This document shows, one piece after another, positions 1 through 8,236 of a stretch of 46,778 nucleotides of DNA (position 1 is its first letter; each line of letters opens with the position of its first letter). The notes under the pieces were generated by a model, which saw only the letters and a program-made list of their open reading frames with translations, was not told the origin of the DNA and searched no databases. Source of the DNA: Candidatus Krumholzibacteriia bacterium (GTDB taxonomy: Bacteria; Krumholzibacteriota; Krumholzibacteriia; LZORAL124-64-63); the NCBI GenBank assembly GCA_024763215.1, contig JANTFX010000011.1, forward strand, positions 1 to 46,778. Direction: 5' to 3'. The position numbers and the translations under genes were made by a program.

Positions 1-1377
1 CCGTTCAGGATCCTGATCGGGACCCCGGCCAGGGATCTTCAGGCCATGATCGGCCGCTACACCGCCGCCGGCCTGCTGCTGGGGCTGCTGGCGATATTCC
101 TGGCCTCGGCGGGGATCGTCCGCGTGGTCGGCAGGGCCAGCGGCAGGCTCTACACCCTTGGCCGGGCCCTGCGGGCGGTGGCCCGGGGAGAACTCGACAG
201 GCGGGTGGAGGTCACCCGCTGGGACGAGGTGGGGACCCTGGTCGGCTATTTCAACAGCATGGCCGACGACCTGCGTGAGAACCACCTTCTGGCCCGGCGC
301 CGCACCTCCCAGTTGCGTTCCTCCCTGGAGGATCTGAAACGGTTGGATTGCGCCAAGCAGGAGTTCCTGACCCTTGTCTCCCACGAAGTGCGGACCCCTT
401 TGACCGCGATCAAGGGGGGCCTGGAGTACCTGCGCACCTCCATCGCGGACGTCGCCCCCCAGGAGAAGCAGGTCCTGGAGAGCCACAACCTGACCGAGAT
501 CCTGGAGATCATCGAGAAGAACACCGGCCGGCTGGGCGGGTTCATGAACGACGCCACCTTGATGGCCAACATCCAGTCCCTGCACAAGCGCCTGACGGTT
601 GCGGTCGCCCCCGTCCAGGAAGTGGTCAAGGAAATCCTGGCCGAGCATGCCGGAGCGGTGGCCGGGAACGATCTTGAAGTCCGGAACGAACTCGAACACG
701 GCCCGGGCTGGAACCTGCTGGGTGATATGGAGATGCTGCGCATCGCCCTGGAGAAGGTGATCGACAACGCCTTCATGCACAATATTTCCGGGGGCCGGGT
801 GGTCATCAGGGAAGTGGACGCGGTGCCCGGGCTCGGCACGCCGGATGTCCTGCGGGCCAAGTTCGGCAACGCGGGGCAAGGGCTCTTCGAGGATGACAAG
901 TGGGAGCATCACCCAGTCAGCTGGCGCCTGGTGGAGGTCTTCAACACGGGCCGGCCGATCCCCATGGATCGTCGCCAGGCCCTGTTCACCGAATTCGAAC
1001 TGGTCCACCCCATCTCCAACCACCAGCGGGGTACGGGGTTGAGCATGCCCATCGTCAAGACGGCCCTGGAGCGGCATGGGGGCGGGGTTTTCGTCTCCTG
1101 CAAGGAGCCGGGCGGAAACTCCTTCTACCTACTGGTGCCGACGGTCGACCATGCGGTCGCCGCCAGGGTGAAGCCGCTGGTCAACCTATGGGACGACCCG
1201 GGGCAGGGTCCCGGAGGCATCCCCTGGGATGAAGACATCGACCCGTGGAGTCAGGAGGCTCTCGACGAGGTTGAACTCGCAGACGGTGGCCCCGGCGCGT
1301 CGGGCAAGGTCGGCCAGACCTGCTGCGGGGTGGACCATGCCGGCGGTTCCGATCACGAGCAGGAGATCGCACCCTGA
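1..1377 (+). CDS. Sensor histidine kinase, N-terminus cut by window edge
   Basis: Membrane sensor kinase of a two-component system. The frame is open to base 1, so the sensor part lies outside the window; the ATG at 46 is only an internal methionine. Numbered from that ATG, there is a transmembrane helix (about 8-28), a HAMP linker with the R-W-D-E-V-G-T-L signature (about 58-65), and a HisKA dimerisation helix whose L-V-S-H-E-V-R-T-P motif (about 110-118) carries the phosphorylated histidine. The ATPase domain has an N box (I-D-N-A-F-M-H-N, about 240) and a late glycine box (R-G-T-G-L-S-M). No response regulator is visible. The last 64 codons lie antisense to the end of the sirtuin gene, an unusually long overlap. 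The family call is secure; the stimulus is unknown. Confidence 0.9.
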   Translation, partial: PFRILIGTPARDLQAMIGRYTAAGLLLGLLAIFLASAGIVRVVGRASGRLYTLGRALRAVARGELDRRVEVTRWDEVGTLVGYFNSMADDLRENHLLARRRTSQLRSSLEDLKRLDCAKQEFLTLVSHEVRTPLTAIKGGLEYLRTSIADVAPQEKQVLESHNLTEILEIIEKNTGRLGGFMNDATLMANIQSLHKRLTVAVAPVQEVVKEILAEHAGAVAGNDLEVRNELEHGPGWNLLGDMEMLRIALEKVIDNAFMHNISGGRVVIREVDAVPGLGTPDVLRAKFGNAGQGLFEDDKWEHHPVSWRLVEVFNTGRPIPMDRRQALFTEFELVHPISNHQRGTGLSMPIVKTALERHGGGVFVSCKEPGGNSFYLLVPTVDHAVAARVKPLVNLWDDPGQGPGGIPWDEDIDPWSQEALDEVELADGGPGASGKVGQTCCGVDHAGGSDHEQEIAP

Positions 1378-1929
1378 CACGGCGGCCGTCGAGGCGGCCA
1401 TGACGCCCCGGTCGATGCCTTCGCCGAACCAGACGACCTGCGGCCGCAACAGGCCCCCGCAGGCCGGGCAAAGCGGGGGGATGGGCAACGGAACGCGCCG
1501 GTCTTCCCGCTCCTCGTTGCAGACGGTGCAGCGCACCTTCCAGATGGATCCATGGAATTCCAGCACCCTGCTGCTACCGGCCTGCTGATGATACCCGTCG
1601 ACATTCTGGGTGATGACCGTCACGGCTGTGGTCTCTTCAAGCTGCGCCAGGGCTTGGTGGGCGGGGTTGGGGCCTGAGGCGGCGATCAGGCCCCGGCGCC
1701 AGTCGTACCAGCGCCAGACCAGGTCCGGATCCCGGGCGAACGCCTCCGGGGTGGCCAGGTCCTCGGGGCGGTAGCGGGACCACATGCTGTCCTGGGCGCC
1801 GCGGAAGGTGGGGATGCCGCTGGCCGCGGAAATCCCGGCCCCGCTGAGGACGGCGACCTTGTCCGCGGACTCCAGTAGCGATTGCACCTTTGCCAGCTTG
1901 TCCTGGATTCCCTCCTGATCCGGTGTCAT
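1186..1929 (-). CDS. cobB: NAD-dependent protein deacylase, sirtuin class III (CobB-like)
   Basis: A 247-residue Sir2-family enzyme that uses NAD to remove acyl groups from protein lysines. Visible are the NAD-binding G-A-G-I-S-A-A-S-G-I-P-T-F-R-G motif, T-Q-N-V-D-G-Y-H, the catalytic histidine in L-E-F-H-G-S, and two C-x2-C pairs (C-T-V-C and C-P-A-C) for structural zinc. W-R-W-Y-D-W-R-R contains the Y-x-x-R pair that binds acidic acyl groups in class III sirtuins, so desuccinylase or demalonylase activity is likely by family knowledge. The start is the ATG at 1929; an upstream extension to 2118 would run into the divergent peptidase gene and looks non-coding. The 3' end overlaps the kinase gene by 192 bases. 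Confidence 0.93.
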   Translation of the reverse strand: MTPDQEGIQDKLAKVQSLLESADKVAVLSGAGISAASGIPTFRGAQDSMWSRYRPEDLATPEAFARDPDLVWRWYDWRRGLIAASGPNPAHQALAQLEETTAVTVITQNVDGYHQQAGSSRVLEFHGSIWKVRCTVCNEEREDRRVPLPIPPLCPACGGLLRPQVVWFGEGIDRGVMAASTAAVSGCDLLLVIGTAGMVHPAAGLADLARRAGATVCEFNLVESLLTPRVDVFIPGDASGTLPRVVP

Positions 1930-2005
1930 GATACCCCTTCCCGGAGCGGATCTTCCGCCCCGATGCGAACATTTTAACCCTCCAGTCAAGGGGCGGGGCA
2001 CAGCC

Positions 2006-2920
2006 ATGAAGTTCCTGGGGAATCCGGTCCCGCTATTGGCGGGGATGCTGCTGCTGTGGCTGGCCGGGCCGGGCCTGGCCCAGCTCCCGGTGCAGCCGCC
2101 GGCACGCGCCTGCTTCATACGCTTCGTCTACGACGGCCCCGGCGGCAAGGAGGCGGCCGACCGCTGCGCGGCCATCTGGCGGGACGAGGGTGCGGCCTTC
2201 ACCGGCAGCCTCTTGCCGCGCGAGGTCACCCCCGATACGGTGACCTGCCTGGTGGTCAGCAGCGGCACCTTCGCCGCCAGATTCGCCGACCGTTTGCCCG
2301 ACTGGGGCGTGGGGGTTGCCCTCGGTCCCGGGTTGGTGGCCCTGGACTATCCCCGCATCCCCGCCGTCGGGCGGGGCCTGCGCGAGGTCTTTCTGCATGA
2401 GATGGCTCATGCCCTGCTGTACCAGGGGGCGGGGCAGGCCTGGTTGCCGGCCTGGTTCCACGAGGGTGTGGCCATGCGGGCGGCCGGGGAGTGGCGGTTC
2501 TGGGATACGGTTTCCCTGGTCATGGACGGCCGGGTGCCCGACCTGAGCCGCCTGCAGACGCGCTGGCCCTCCCTGTCGGTCCCTTCCGCCCGCGCCTACC
2601 GGACCAGCCTGCTGGCCGTCCAGAGGCTGACCGACCGCTTCGGTCCTGATGTCATCCCCGGGATCATCGCCGGGACCAGGGCGACCGGATCCTTCGCCGC
2701 GGGGTTCGAGGCGGCGACGGGTATGACGCCCCAGGCCTTCTATGCGGATTTCAACGGAGCCATGCGCCTGCGCTTCGGTTGGGTCACCCTGTTTTCCCAC
2801 TGGCCGGGGCTGTTCGTCCTCATGGCCCTGGTCCTGTCCGTCGGCGCGGTGCGCAAGATCATCGCCACCCGGCGCAGGTTGGCCGCCATGGAGGAGGAAG
2901 AATCCTCCTACCCGGAATGA
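2006..2920 (+). CDS. Membrane-anchored HExxH metallopeptidase (peptidase MA-like)
   Basis: A 304-residue protein with a signal peptide (hydrophobic run up to G-L-A-Q, about residue 26), an extracytoplasmic zinc-peptidase domain and a C-terminal transmembrane helix (about 265-285) followed by an Arg-rich tail. The zinc motif is H-E-M-A-H (H131, E132, H135), with the third ligand probably E153 in W-F-H-E-G-V-A-M. This spacing fits gluzincins of the peptidase MA family. The ATG at 2006 is chosen because the signal peptide starts there and an AAGGGG-type ribosome site precedes it. It diverges from the sirtuin with 76 bases between the starts. The substrate is unknown. Confidence 0.8.
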   Translation: MKFLGNPVPLLAGMLLLWLAGPGLAQLPVQPPARACFIRFVYDGPGGKEAADRCAAIWRDEGAAFTGSLLPREVTPDTVTCLVVSSGTFAARFADRLPDWGVGVALGPGLVALDYPRIPAVGRGLREVFLHEMAHALLYQGAGQAWLPAWFHEGVAMRAAGEWRFWDTVSLVMDGRVPDLSRLQTRWPSLSVPSARAYRTSLLAVQRLTDRFGPDVIPGIIAGTRATGSFAAGFEAATGMTPQAFYADFNGAMRLRFGWVTLFSHWPGLFVLMALVLSVGAVRKIIATRRRLAAMEEEESSYPE

Positions 2921-3062
2921 TTGACCCCCTCGCGTTGCATTGCGCACGATCAGGAACGGGCAATCCTTGCCTCATGCGACAAGGGTCATCTGATTGATCC
3001 TGCCTGTCAATATGCGGCAATCTTGTAACTTCCTCTACAATAATGAATTAAATCAAAATTAT

Positions 3063-3096
3063 CCCGGCTCCCGCCGTCGCCGGAGCCGGGTTTTTT
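3063..3096 (+). terminator. Rho-independent terminator
   Basis: A perfect 9-bp stem, CCCGGCTCC at 3063-3071 and GGAGCCGGG at 3082-3090, followed by six T. It lies 143 bases after the peptidase gene, behind an A/T-rich stretch. The 2921-3062 interval holds no open frame that I can support. Confidence 0.9.
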
Positions 3097-3174
3097 CATG
3101 GCACCGGGGTTGCTGGTTACCGGCAGAACTTGATCAGACGGGGATTGGCTGGTCGGCAACCAGAGGTGGAACAC

Positions 3175-3816
3175 GTGAATTTCCGTATGAATGTCCTCAG
3201 ATCTCTCCTGGTCCTGGCCGTGGCCCTTGTCGCCATGGGGGCTGCGGCCCAGGACCTCGAGGTCCGCTTCCACTGGTCGGAGTGCCCGCCCCTGGGCGAG
3301 TACGGGCTGGTGATGGGATCGGCCGTGCAGTACAAGGTGTTCGTTTCGCGCGACGGTGGGCCCGAGGAGATGGCCGGTGCCACCACGGACACTTTTTTCA
3401 CCTTGGTGGTTCCCCAGGGCCAGGATCTGAAGGTCCGGGTCCAGGGTGTCGATTCCCTCGGCGTGGCCTCCCTGAAAAGTCAGTGGTCCGAGCCTCTGGA
3501 CTTCGGGCACGACGGCGCGGGCGTGCCCCAGGTGGCCTACCTGCAGCCTAATTACCCCAACCCCTTCAACCCCGAGACGACCCTGAGCTACCAGATACCC
3601 GAGGATCTGCCAGCGGGGGCGCCCGTGAACCTGGCGGTCTACAACGTGCGGGGCCGGCAGGTGGACGTTCTGCCGGTGGAGCGCGACCCGGGCCTGCACC
3701 AGGTGCGCTGGGACGGCCGGGATAACCGGGGCGAACCGGTCTCCTCGGGAATCTACCTCGCACGGTTGCGGGTCGGCACCAGGGTCGAGACCCGGAAGAT
3801 GACCCTCACCAAGTAG
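3175..3816 (+). CDS. Secreted protein with FlgD-like / type A sorting-like C-terminal domain
   Basis: A 213-residue exported protein. The chosen start is the GTG at 3175, with AGAGGTGG at 3162-3169 as ribosome site; the ATG at 3187 would also give the complete signal peptide (V-L-R-S-L-L-V-L-A-V-A, cleavage near A-A-A-Q). The middle looks like a short fibronectin-type III fold. The C-terminus begins with N-Y-P-N-P-F-N-P-E-T-T and runs through a FlgD-like Ig domain (V-Y-N-V-R-G, W-D-G-R-D, S-S-G-I-Y) to a basic end. Such tails are common in FCB bacteria and resemble type IX secretion sorting domains, so surface attachment or release is likely. The function of the N-terminal part is not recognised. 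Confidence 0.82.
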   Translation: MNFRMNVLRSLLVLAVALVAMGAAAQDLEVRFHWSECPPLGEYGLVMGSAVQYKVFVSRDGGPEEMAGATTDTFFTLVVPQGQDLKVRVQGVDSLGVASLKSQWSEPLDFGHDGAGVPQVAYLQPNYPNPFNPETTLSYQIPEDLPAGAPVNLAVYNVRGRQVDVLPVERDPGLHQVRWDGRDNRGEPVSSGIYLARLRVGTRVETRKMTLTK

Positions 3817-3846
3817 ATCACACCCTGAAGACCGCCTGAGGGAGAG

Positions 3847-3876
3847 GGGGCGCCGGTTACGATCGGCGCCCCTTTT
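3847..3876 (+). terminator. Rho-independent terminator
   Basis: A perfect 9-bp stem, GGGGCGCCG at 3847-3855 and CGGCGCCCC at 3864-3872, then TTTT. It closes the small secreted-protein gene 30 bases after its stop. Confidence 0.88.
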
Positions 3877-3938
3877 CCGTCGTTCCTGTCAAGCAATTTC
3901 CCCGCGGGCTTTCCCTCTTTGTCTTCAATGCCTATTAT

Positions 3939-3974
3939 AGCCCCCTGACGCCCCCGCTGGGGGCTGGGCTTTTC
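3939..3974 (+). promoter_or_regulatory. Leader with two competing hairpins before the greA-like gene
   Basis: AGCCCCC (3939-3945) and GCCCCC (3950-3955) can each pair with the same downstream GGGGGC(T) at 3959-3965, so the two hairpins exclude each other. A CTTTTC stretch at 3969-3974 follows, making the downstream form terminator-like. A TATTAT box at 3933-3938 is a possible -10 without a good -35. The ribosome site GAAGGA follows at 3979-3984. Attenuation is an inference. Confidence 0.4.
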
Positions 3975-3989
3975 TACCGAAGGACGATC

Positions 3990-6242
3990 ATGACCGAGAC
4001 CGATCCCCAGGGACCATCCCTGATCAGGCTGGGCAAGCTGGCCAACGGCAAGGAATTCGACAAGCTCGAGGCCCTGTGGGTGGACGCCCTCAACAACCCC
4101 CATTACTCGTGGCGGGAATTGCTGCCCATCGCGGGCCAGGTGGGCCGGCAGGGGGCTCCCGAGCGCGCGGACACCCTGCTGGAGATGCTCATCGGCTGGG
4201 TCGAGGAGAACCGGGGCCCCGAGGCGGCCTTCGAGGCCGTGCGCAGGGCGGCGGTCCAGCTTCCGGGCGGTAAGGACATCAGGCCCCATCTCAAGCGCCT
4301 TTTTCTGCTTCAACACGATAACGACCCCCGGTTGGCCGACCTGGTCGGCTTCCTCCTGGAGCGGGAGGATGATCTGGACCGGGCGGTCGAGCTGGCCTCG
4401 CTATACGCCCGGCTGCTGCCCGGTTGTTTCGCCACCTGTGTGGATTTCCTGGTACCGGGCGTGGTGGAGAGTTTCGAAGGCGCCAAGGGGATCGTGGGTG
4501 TGCGGTTCAAGGACCGGGAGGCGGAGTTCGGTCCGGCGACCCTGTCCAAGCTGACCCCCCGGCCCGACGACCACTTCCCGGCCCTGTTGCTGTACGCTCC
4601 GCAGCAGCTCAAGGAACAGGCCCTGGACGACCCGGTGGCGTTCATCAAGACCGCCCTGCGCGCCCAGCGCGAGAACCGCTATTCCTACCGCGATCTCAAG
4701 CAGGCGGTGACCGAACTTCTGGGCGAGGCGGGCTGGCGCAGCTGGTGGCAGAAGGCCAAGCCGCTGCTCAAGCGTGATCCCATGATCAGCATGAGCTCCG
4801 GCTCGCAACCGGTGTTCCGTTTGTTGCGACGGGCCGACCACTACGAGGAGAGGCTTCAGCGCAGGTTCGACCATGCTCCCGACCCGCAGACGGCCCTGCA
4901 GGTCGTGCTGGATTACCTGGGGGAGATCGCCCGGGAGGAGAAATCGGGCCGGTGTGAAGGCTGCGCGGACGAGAAGCTGCTGCAGCACTTCGGGAACGGC
5001 GCGGCCCGCATCGCGGTGGCCTGCCTGAAGGATCAGGAGCCCGAACTGGCCCTGGCAGGCCTGGCCTTGCACGCGGAGATCGCCGCCCGCGGCGTTGAAG
5101 TCGCCCGTCCCAACCCGAAGGCCGCGGGGCAGGTGCTGGGCAAGTTGAATGACCCGGGCGACCTGGTGTTCCGCCTGTCCGAATCGCTGTTGCAGAAGGT
5201 GCTGGTCTACGTGCGCCACAGCTTGCCGGATCGCTGGGGTCGGGTGTGGGCGCGGGTGCTGGCCCGCAGCGGGAAGCGGATGTGCGACCTGATCGCCAAG
5301 GGCCTGCTGGAGGGCGGTCAGGAGGAGGCGCTGGTCACGGCGCTGCAGGCGGCCGTGGCCAAACCTACCAACAGCCCCGACCTGCTGGGCTGGCTGTGGC
5401 GGACCCGCCACACCTCCGGCGCCATGGGCAAGTTCCTGGCCGGGCGCGAGGATCTGCCTTCGGACACCATCGCCGAGGCCATGCTGGCCCTGCTGGATTC
5501 CATCGGCAAGCTGTATGGCATGTCCATGGAGGAGAAGCATCTGAAGGTCCTGGAAGCGGCCCGGGCGGCCCTGTCGACCCAGAACAACCGGCCTTTGCTG
5601 CAACTGCTGGACGGCGCGCCCAAGGCGGAGGCGCTGCGGCTGAAGGAGATCCTCTCGACCAACGCGGGCCTCAGCTCGGCCCACAAGGCCCAGCTGCTGG
5701 GCTATCTGCGCTCCCAGCATGCCGAGCTGTTCGTGGAGGTCACCCGGGAATGGGAGGAACCGGGGCGGATCTACACCACCGAATCCGGCATGCGCCGCAC
5801 CGAAGAGGCCCTGCAGCACATCGTCAAGGAGGAGATCCCCCAGGTGGCGCGTCAGATCGGGGAGGCGGCCAGCTTCGGGGACCTGAGCGAGAACAGCGAG
5901 TACACGGCCGCCCTGGAGAAGCGCGACCAGCTGGCCAGCCGGGCCACGCGCCTGGAGACCGAGCTGGCCATGGCCAAGGTCATCGACCATGAGATGGCCG
6001 CCAGCGATTTCGTGAACATCGGGACGCGCGTGACCGCGCGGCCTCTGCCCGACGGAGAGCCCGAGGTCTATACCTTCCTGGGCCCCTGGGACACGGATGT
6101 GGACAACAGGGTTCTCAATTACCTGGCTCCTCTGGCCCAGGCCTTCATGGGGGCGAAGGTGGGTCAGACGGTGGTCTTCGGTGAAGGCGGCGAGGAGCGC
6201 CGCTGGGAAATTCTGGCCATCGAGCCGGCTCCGGGTATCTGA
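3990..6242 (+). CDS. greA: Transcript cleavage factor GreA with very long N-terminal extension
   Basis: A 750-residue protein. The last 155 or so residues are a GreA/GreB factor: an N-terminal coiled coil with the tip motif G-D-L-S-E-N-S-E-Y (about 630-638), whose acidic pair enters the RNA polymerase secondary channel, then the globular domain (V-N-I-G-T-R-V-T through V-G-Q-T-V-V-F-G). The preceding 590 or so residues are mostly helical, with HEAT/TPR-like character and no catalytic motif that I recognise. GreA is normally about 158 residues. Chlamydiae carry a GreA of about 715 residues with a comparable extension, which supports a real gene architecture rather than a misassembly. ATG at 3990 follows GAAGGA. 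It is monocistronic, with a terminator behind it. The extension's role is unknown. Confidence 0.88.
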   Translation: MTETDPQGPSLIRLGKLANGKEFDKLEALWVDALNNPHYSWRELLPIAGQVGRQGAPERADTLLEMLIGWVEENRGPEAAFEAVRRAAVQLPGGKDIRPHLKRLFLLQHDNDPRLADLVGFLLEREDDLDRAVELASLYARLLPGCFATCVDFLVPGVVESFEGAKGIVGVRFKDREAEFGPATLSKLTPRPDDHFPALLLYAPQQLKEQALDDPVAFIKTALRAQRENRYSYRDLKQAVTELLGEAGWRSWWQKAKPLLKRDPMISMSSGSQPVFRLLRRADHYEERLQRRFDHAPDPQTALQVVLDYLGEIAREEKSGRCEGCADEKLLQHFGNGAARIAVACLKDQEPELALAGLALHAEIAARGVEVARPNPKAAGQVLGKLNDPGDLVFRLSESLLQKVLVYVRHSLPDRWGRVWARVLARSGKRMCDLIAKGLLEGGQEEALVTALQAAVAKPTNSPDLLGWLWRTRHTSGAMGKFLAGREDLPSDTIAEAMLALLDSIGKLYGMSMEEKHLKVLEAARAALSTQNNRPLLQLLDGAPKAEALRLKEILSTNAGLSSAHKAQLLGYLRSQHAELFVEVTREWEEPGRIYTTESGMRRTEEALQHIVKEEIPQVARQIGEAASFGDLSENSEYTAALEKRDQLASRATRLETELAMAKVIDHEMAASDFVNIGTRVTARPLPDGEPEVYTFLGPWDTDVDNRVLNYLAPLAQAFMGAKVGQTVVFGEGGEERRWEILAIEPAPGI

Positions 6243-6281
6243 CCAGAAGTTGGTCCCGCAGGCAGGAATTTGAGCGCAGGA

Positions 6282-6309
6282 CCCGCAGGCCTGATCGGCT
6301 TGCGGGTTT
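6282..6309 (+). terminator. Probable Rho-independent terminator
   Basis: CCCGCA-GGCC (6282-6291) pairs with GGC-TTGCGGG (6297-6306), with one mismatch or bulge, and is followed by TTT. It lies 40 bases after the greA-like stop. Confidence 0.7.
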
Positions 6310-6559
6310 CTGTATCTGGGGAAAAATCCCCATCTTGAAAATATAAAACGCCAAAAATCACAGCCACAAGACAAAACAATCCCCATATAAAGGCGCATGG
6401 GAGCCTGTTTCCAGCCTCCTGGGCCGGTCGTGCCCGTCCCCGGGGCCGGGAACAGGATTTGCGGTGTGAGCCCGGATCAATGTCACTGCACGGCCCCGCC
6501 AGGGAACCATGGCGGCGGGCCGGGCAGGTGACCGGTTGGGGAATGATCAGGGGAGTTTC
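6310..6559 (+). promoter_or_regulatory. Upstream region of the secretion operon
   Basis: This gap before gspE holds an A-rich segment (6325-6390) with a TATAAA box near 6385, a plausible but weak promoter, and then a GC-rich leader of about 170 bases with several possible short stems. I found no convincing -35 box, sigma-54 site or known riboswitch, including no c-di-GMP (GEMM) consensus. The ribosome site AGGGGAG sits at 6549-6555. Confidence 0.35.
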
Positions 6560-8236
6560 ATGGCCAAGGTCAAGACCAAACGGATGGGCGAGATCCTCAT
6601 CGAGGCCGGCGTCATCACGCCGGAAAAGCTGGAAATGGCCCTCAGCGAGCAGAAACAGACCCACGAGAAGCTGGGCATGGTTCTGCAGCGTCTGGGGATC
6701 TGCTCGGAAAAGGATATCTCCGAGGTTCTGGCCGGCCAGGCGGGTGTGGCGAAGGTCGATCTGACCCAGATCAACATCGACCGCCACGCCATGGAACTGA
6801 TCGACTCGGCCTTCGCGGAGCAGCGGTCCCTGGTGGCCATCGAACACCGTGGCAGCACCCTCAAGGTGGCCATGGCCAACCCCATGGATATCGAGACCAT
6901 CGACCAGCTAGGCCGCATGACGGGCAATTACATCGAGGTGGTGCACGCGCCGGAGAGCGAGATCCAGGATGTCCTGGTCAGGATGTTCGGGAACCAGAAC
7001 GACGGCTTCGCCGAAGTGCCCGCCCTCATCGAGCAGGCGCAGAAGGCCCTGGCCAGCGGCGTGCAGCTCGGGGACGAGGATTCCCCCTTCATCCGTCTGG
7101 TGAACAAGCTCATCGGCCTGGGCATCGAGGAAGGCGCCACCGACATCCACATCGAGCCCGAGGAGAAAATCCTGCGCTGCCGGTACCGCATCGACGGGCA
7201 CCTGATCCAGGGGGCCGTCCTGCCGGCCGAGCTTCTGGGCATCGTGGTGACCCGCGTGAAGATCATGGCGCAGATGAACATCTCCGAGAGCCGCGTCCCC
7301 CAGGACGGCCGGATCCTGTTCGACACCGGGCGCAAGCAGGTGGACCTGCGCGTGTCCTCCTTTCCGACCGTGAACGGTGAGACCATCGTGTGCCGCGTGC
7401 TGGACAAGGAAAGCCTGCAGGTGGGGCTGGAGAAGCTGGGCATGCCCCACAGCATCTACGAGCCGTTCCGGCGGGACATCACCCTGCCCAACGGGATCAT
7501 CCTGGTCACCGGGCCCACGGGGTCGGGCAAGACGACGACGCTCTACTCCGCCCTGACGTATCTGAACAAGCCGGACACCAAGATCATCACCCTGGAGGAT
7601 CCGGTCGAGTACGAGCTGCCGGTGATCAACCAGGCCCAGATCAACACGGCCCAGGGGTTCACGTTCGCCAAGGGCCTGCGCGCCATCCTGCGCCAGGATC
7701 CGGACATCCTGCTGGTGGGCGAGATCCGCGATACCGAGACGGCCCAGCTGGCCATCCGCGCCGCCCTGACGGGGCATCTGGTGTTCAGCACCCTGCACAC
7801 CAACAGCGCCGCCGGCGCCATCCCGCGCCTGCTGGACATGGGCATCGAGCCCTTCCTGCTCTCGGCCACCCTGGTGTCGGTGCTGGCGCAACGGCTGGTG
7901 CGGACCATCTGCGGGGAGTGCGGCAGGACCGTGGAACCGGACCCGACCGAGCTGGAGCTGCTGGGTTTGACCGCCTCGGACCTGGCGGAGGCGGATATCC
8001 GGGCGGGGCAGGGGTGCGACCTGTGCCGCCATACCGGCTACCGGGGCCGCATGGCCGTGTTCGAATATCTGCGGGTGGAAGACGACATCAGGCGCATGAT
8101 CGTCGAAGGGCGTGACGCGGGGGCCATCGAGTCGGCCGCCCGCGCGGCGGGGCAGGCCACCTTGAAGGATGACGCCCTGTCACGCTGCAAGGCCGGCCTG
8201 ACCACCCTGGCCGAAGTGCTGAAGGTGTCTTCATGA
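6560..8236 (+). CDS. gspE: Type II secretion / type IV pilus assembly ATPase (GspE/PilB family)
   Basis: A 558-residue cytoplasmic ATPase that drives pseudopilus assembly. The N-terminal GspE/MshE-type domain starts with M-G-E-I-L-I-E-A-G. The ATPase core has Walker A G-P-T-G-S-G-K-T (318-325), an Asp box with T-D-I-H-I-E-P, Walker B I-L-L-V-G-E-I-R-D (about 385) and a His box F-S-T-L-H-T-N. A four-cysteine zinc site is formed by C-G-E-C (451-454) and C-D-L-C (486-489), typical of secretion ATPases rather than retraction ATPases. The ATG at 6560 is preferred over an earlier start at 6509 because AGGGGAG precedes it and the family N-terminus begins there. The stop overlaps the gspF start as ATGA. 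Confidence 0.96.
   Translation: MAKVKTKRMGEILIEAGVITPEKLEMALSEQKQTHEKLGMVLQRLGICSEKDISEVLAGQAGVAKVDLTQINIDRHAMELIDSAFAEQRSLVAIEHRGSTLKVAMANPMDIETIDQLGRMTGNYIEVVHAPESEIQDVLVRMFGNQNDGFAEVPALIEQAQKALASGVQLGDEDSPFIRLVNKLIGLGIEEGATDIHIEPEEKILRCRYRIDGHLIQGAVLPAELLGIVVTRVKIMAQMNISESRVPQDGRILFDTGRKQVDLRVSSFPTVNGETIVCRVLDKESLQVGLEKLGMPHSIYEPFRRDITLPNGIILVTGPTGSGKTTTLYSALTYLNKPDTKIITLEDPVEYELPVINQAQINTAQGFTFAKGLRAILRQDPDILLVGEIRDTETAQLAIRAALTGHLVFSTLHTNSAAGAIPRLLDMGIEPFLLSATLVSVLAQRLVRTICGECGRTVEPDPTELELLGLTASDLAEADIRAGQGCDLCRHTGYRGRMAVFEYLRVEDDIRRMIVEGRDAGAIESAARAAGQATLKDDALSRCKAGLTTLAEVLKVSS

Noticed and set aside
1930..2118. N-terminal extension of the sirtuin to 2118
   Set aside because: It would cross the divergent peptidase start and adds a Gly/Arg/Pro-rich segment with no sirtuin similarity; the ATG at 1929 fits the family start.
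4401..6398. A 665-codon open frame antisense to the greA-like gene
   Set aside because: Mirror of the GC-rich third positions of a well-supported gene; the product is Gln/Gly/His-rich with no domain, and it spans the greA stop and terminator.
6390..6559. gspE leader as a c-di-GMP (GEMM) riboswitch
   Set aside because: The conserved GCAAACC and GACGCAAAGCC words are absent.
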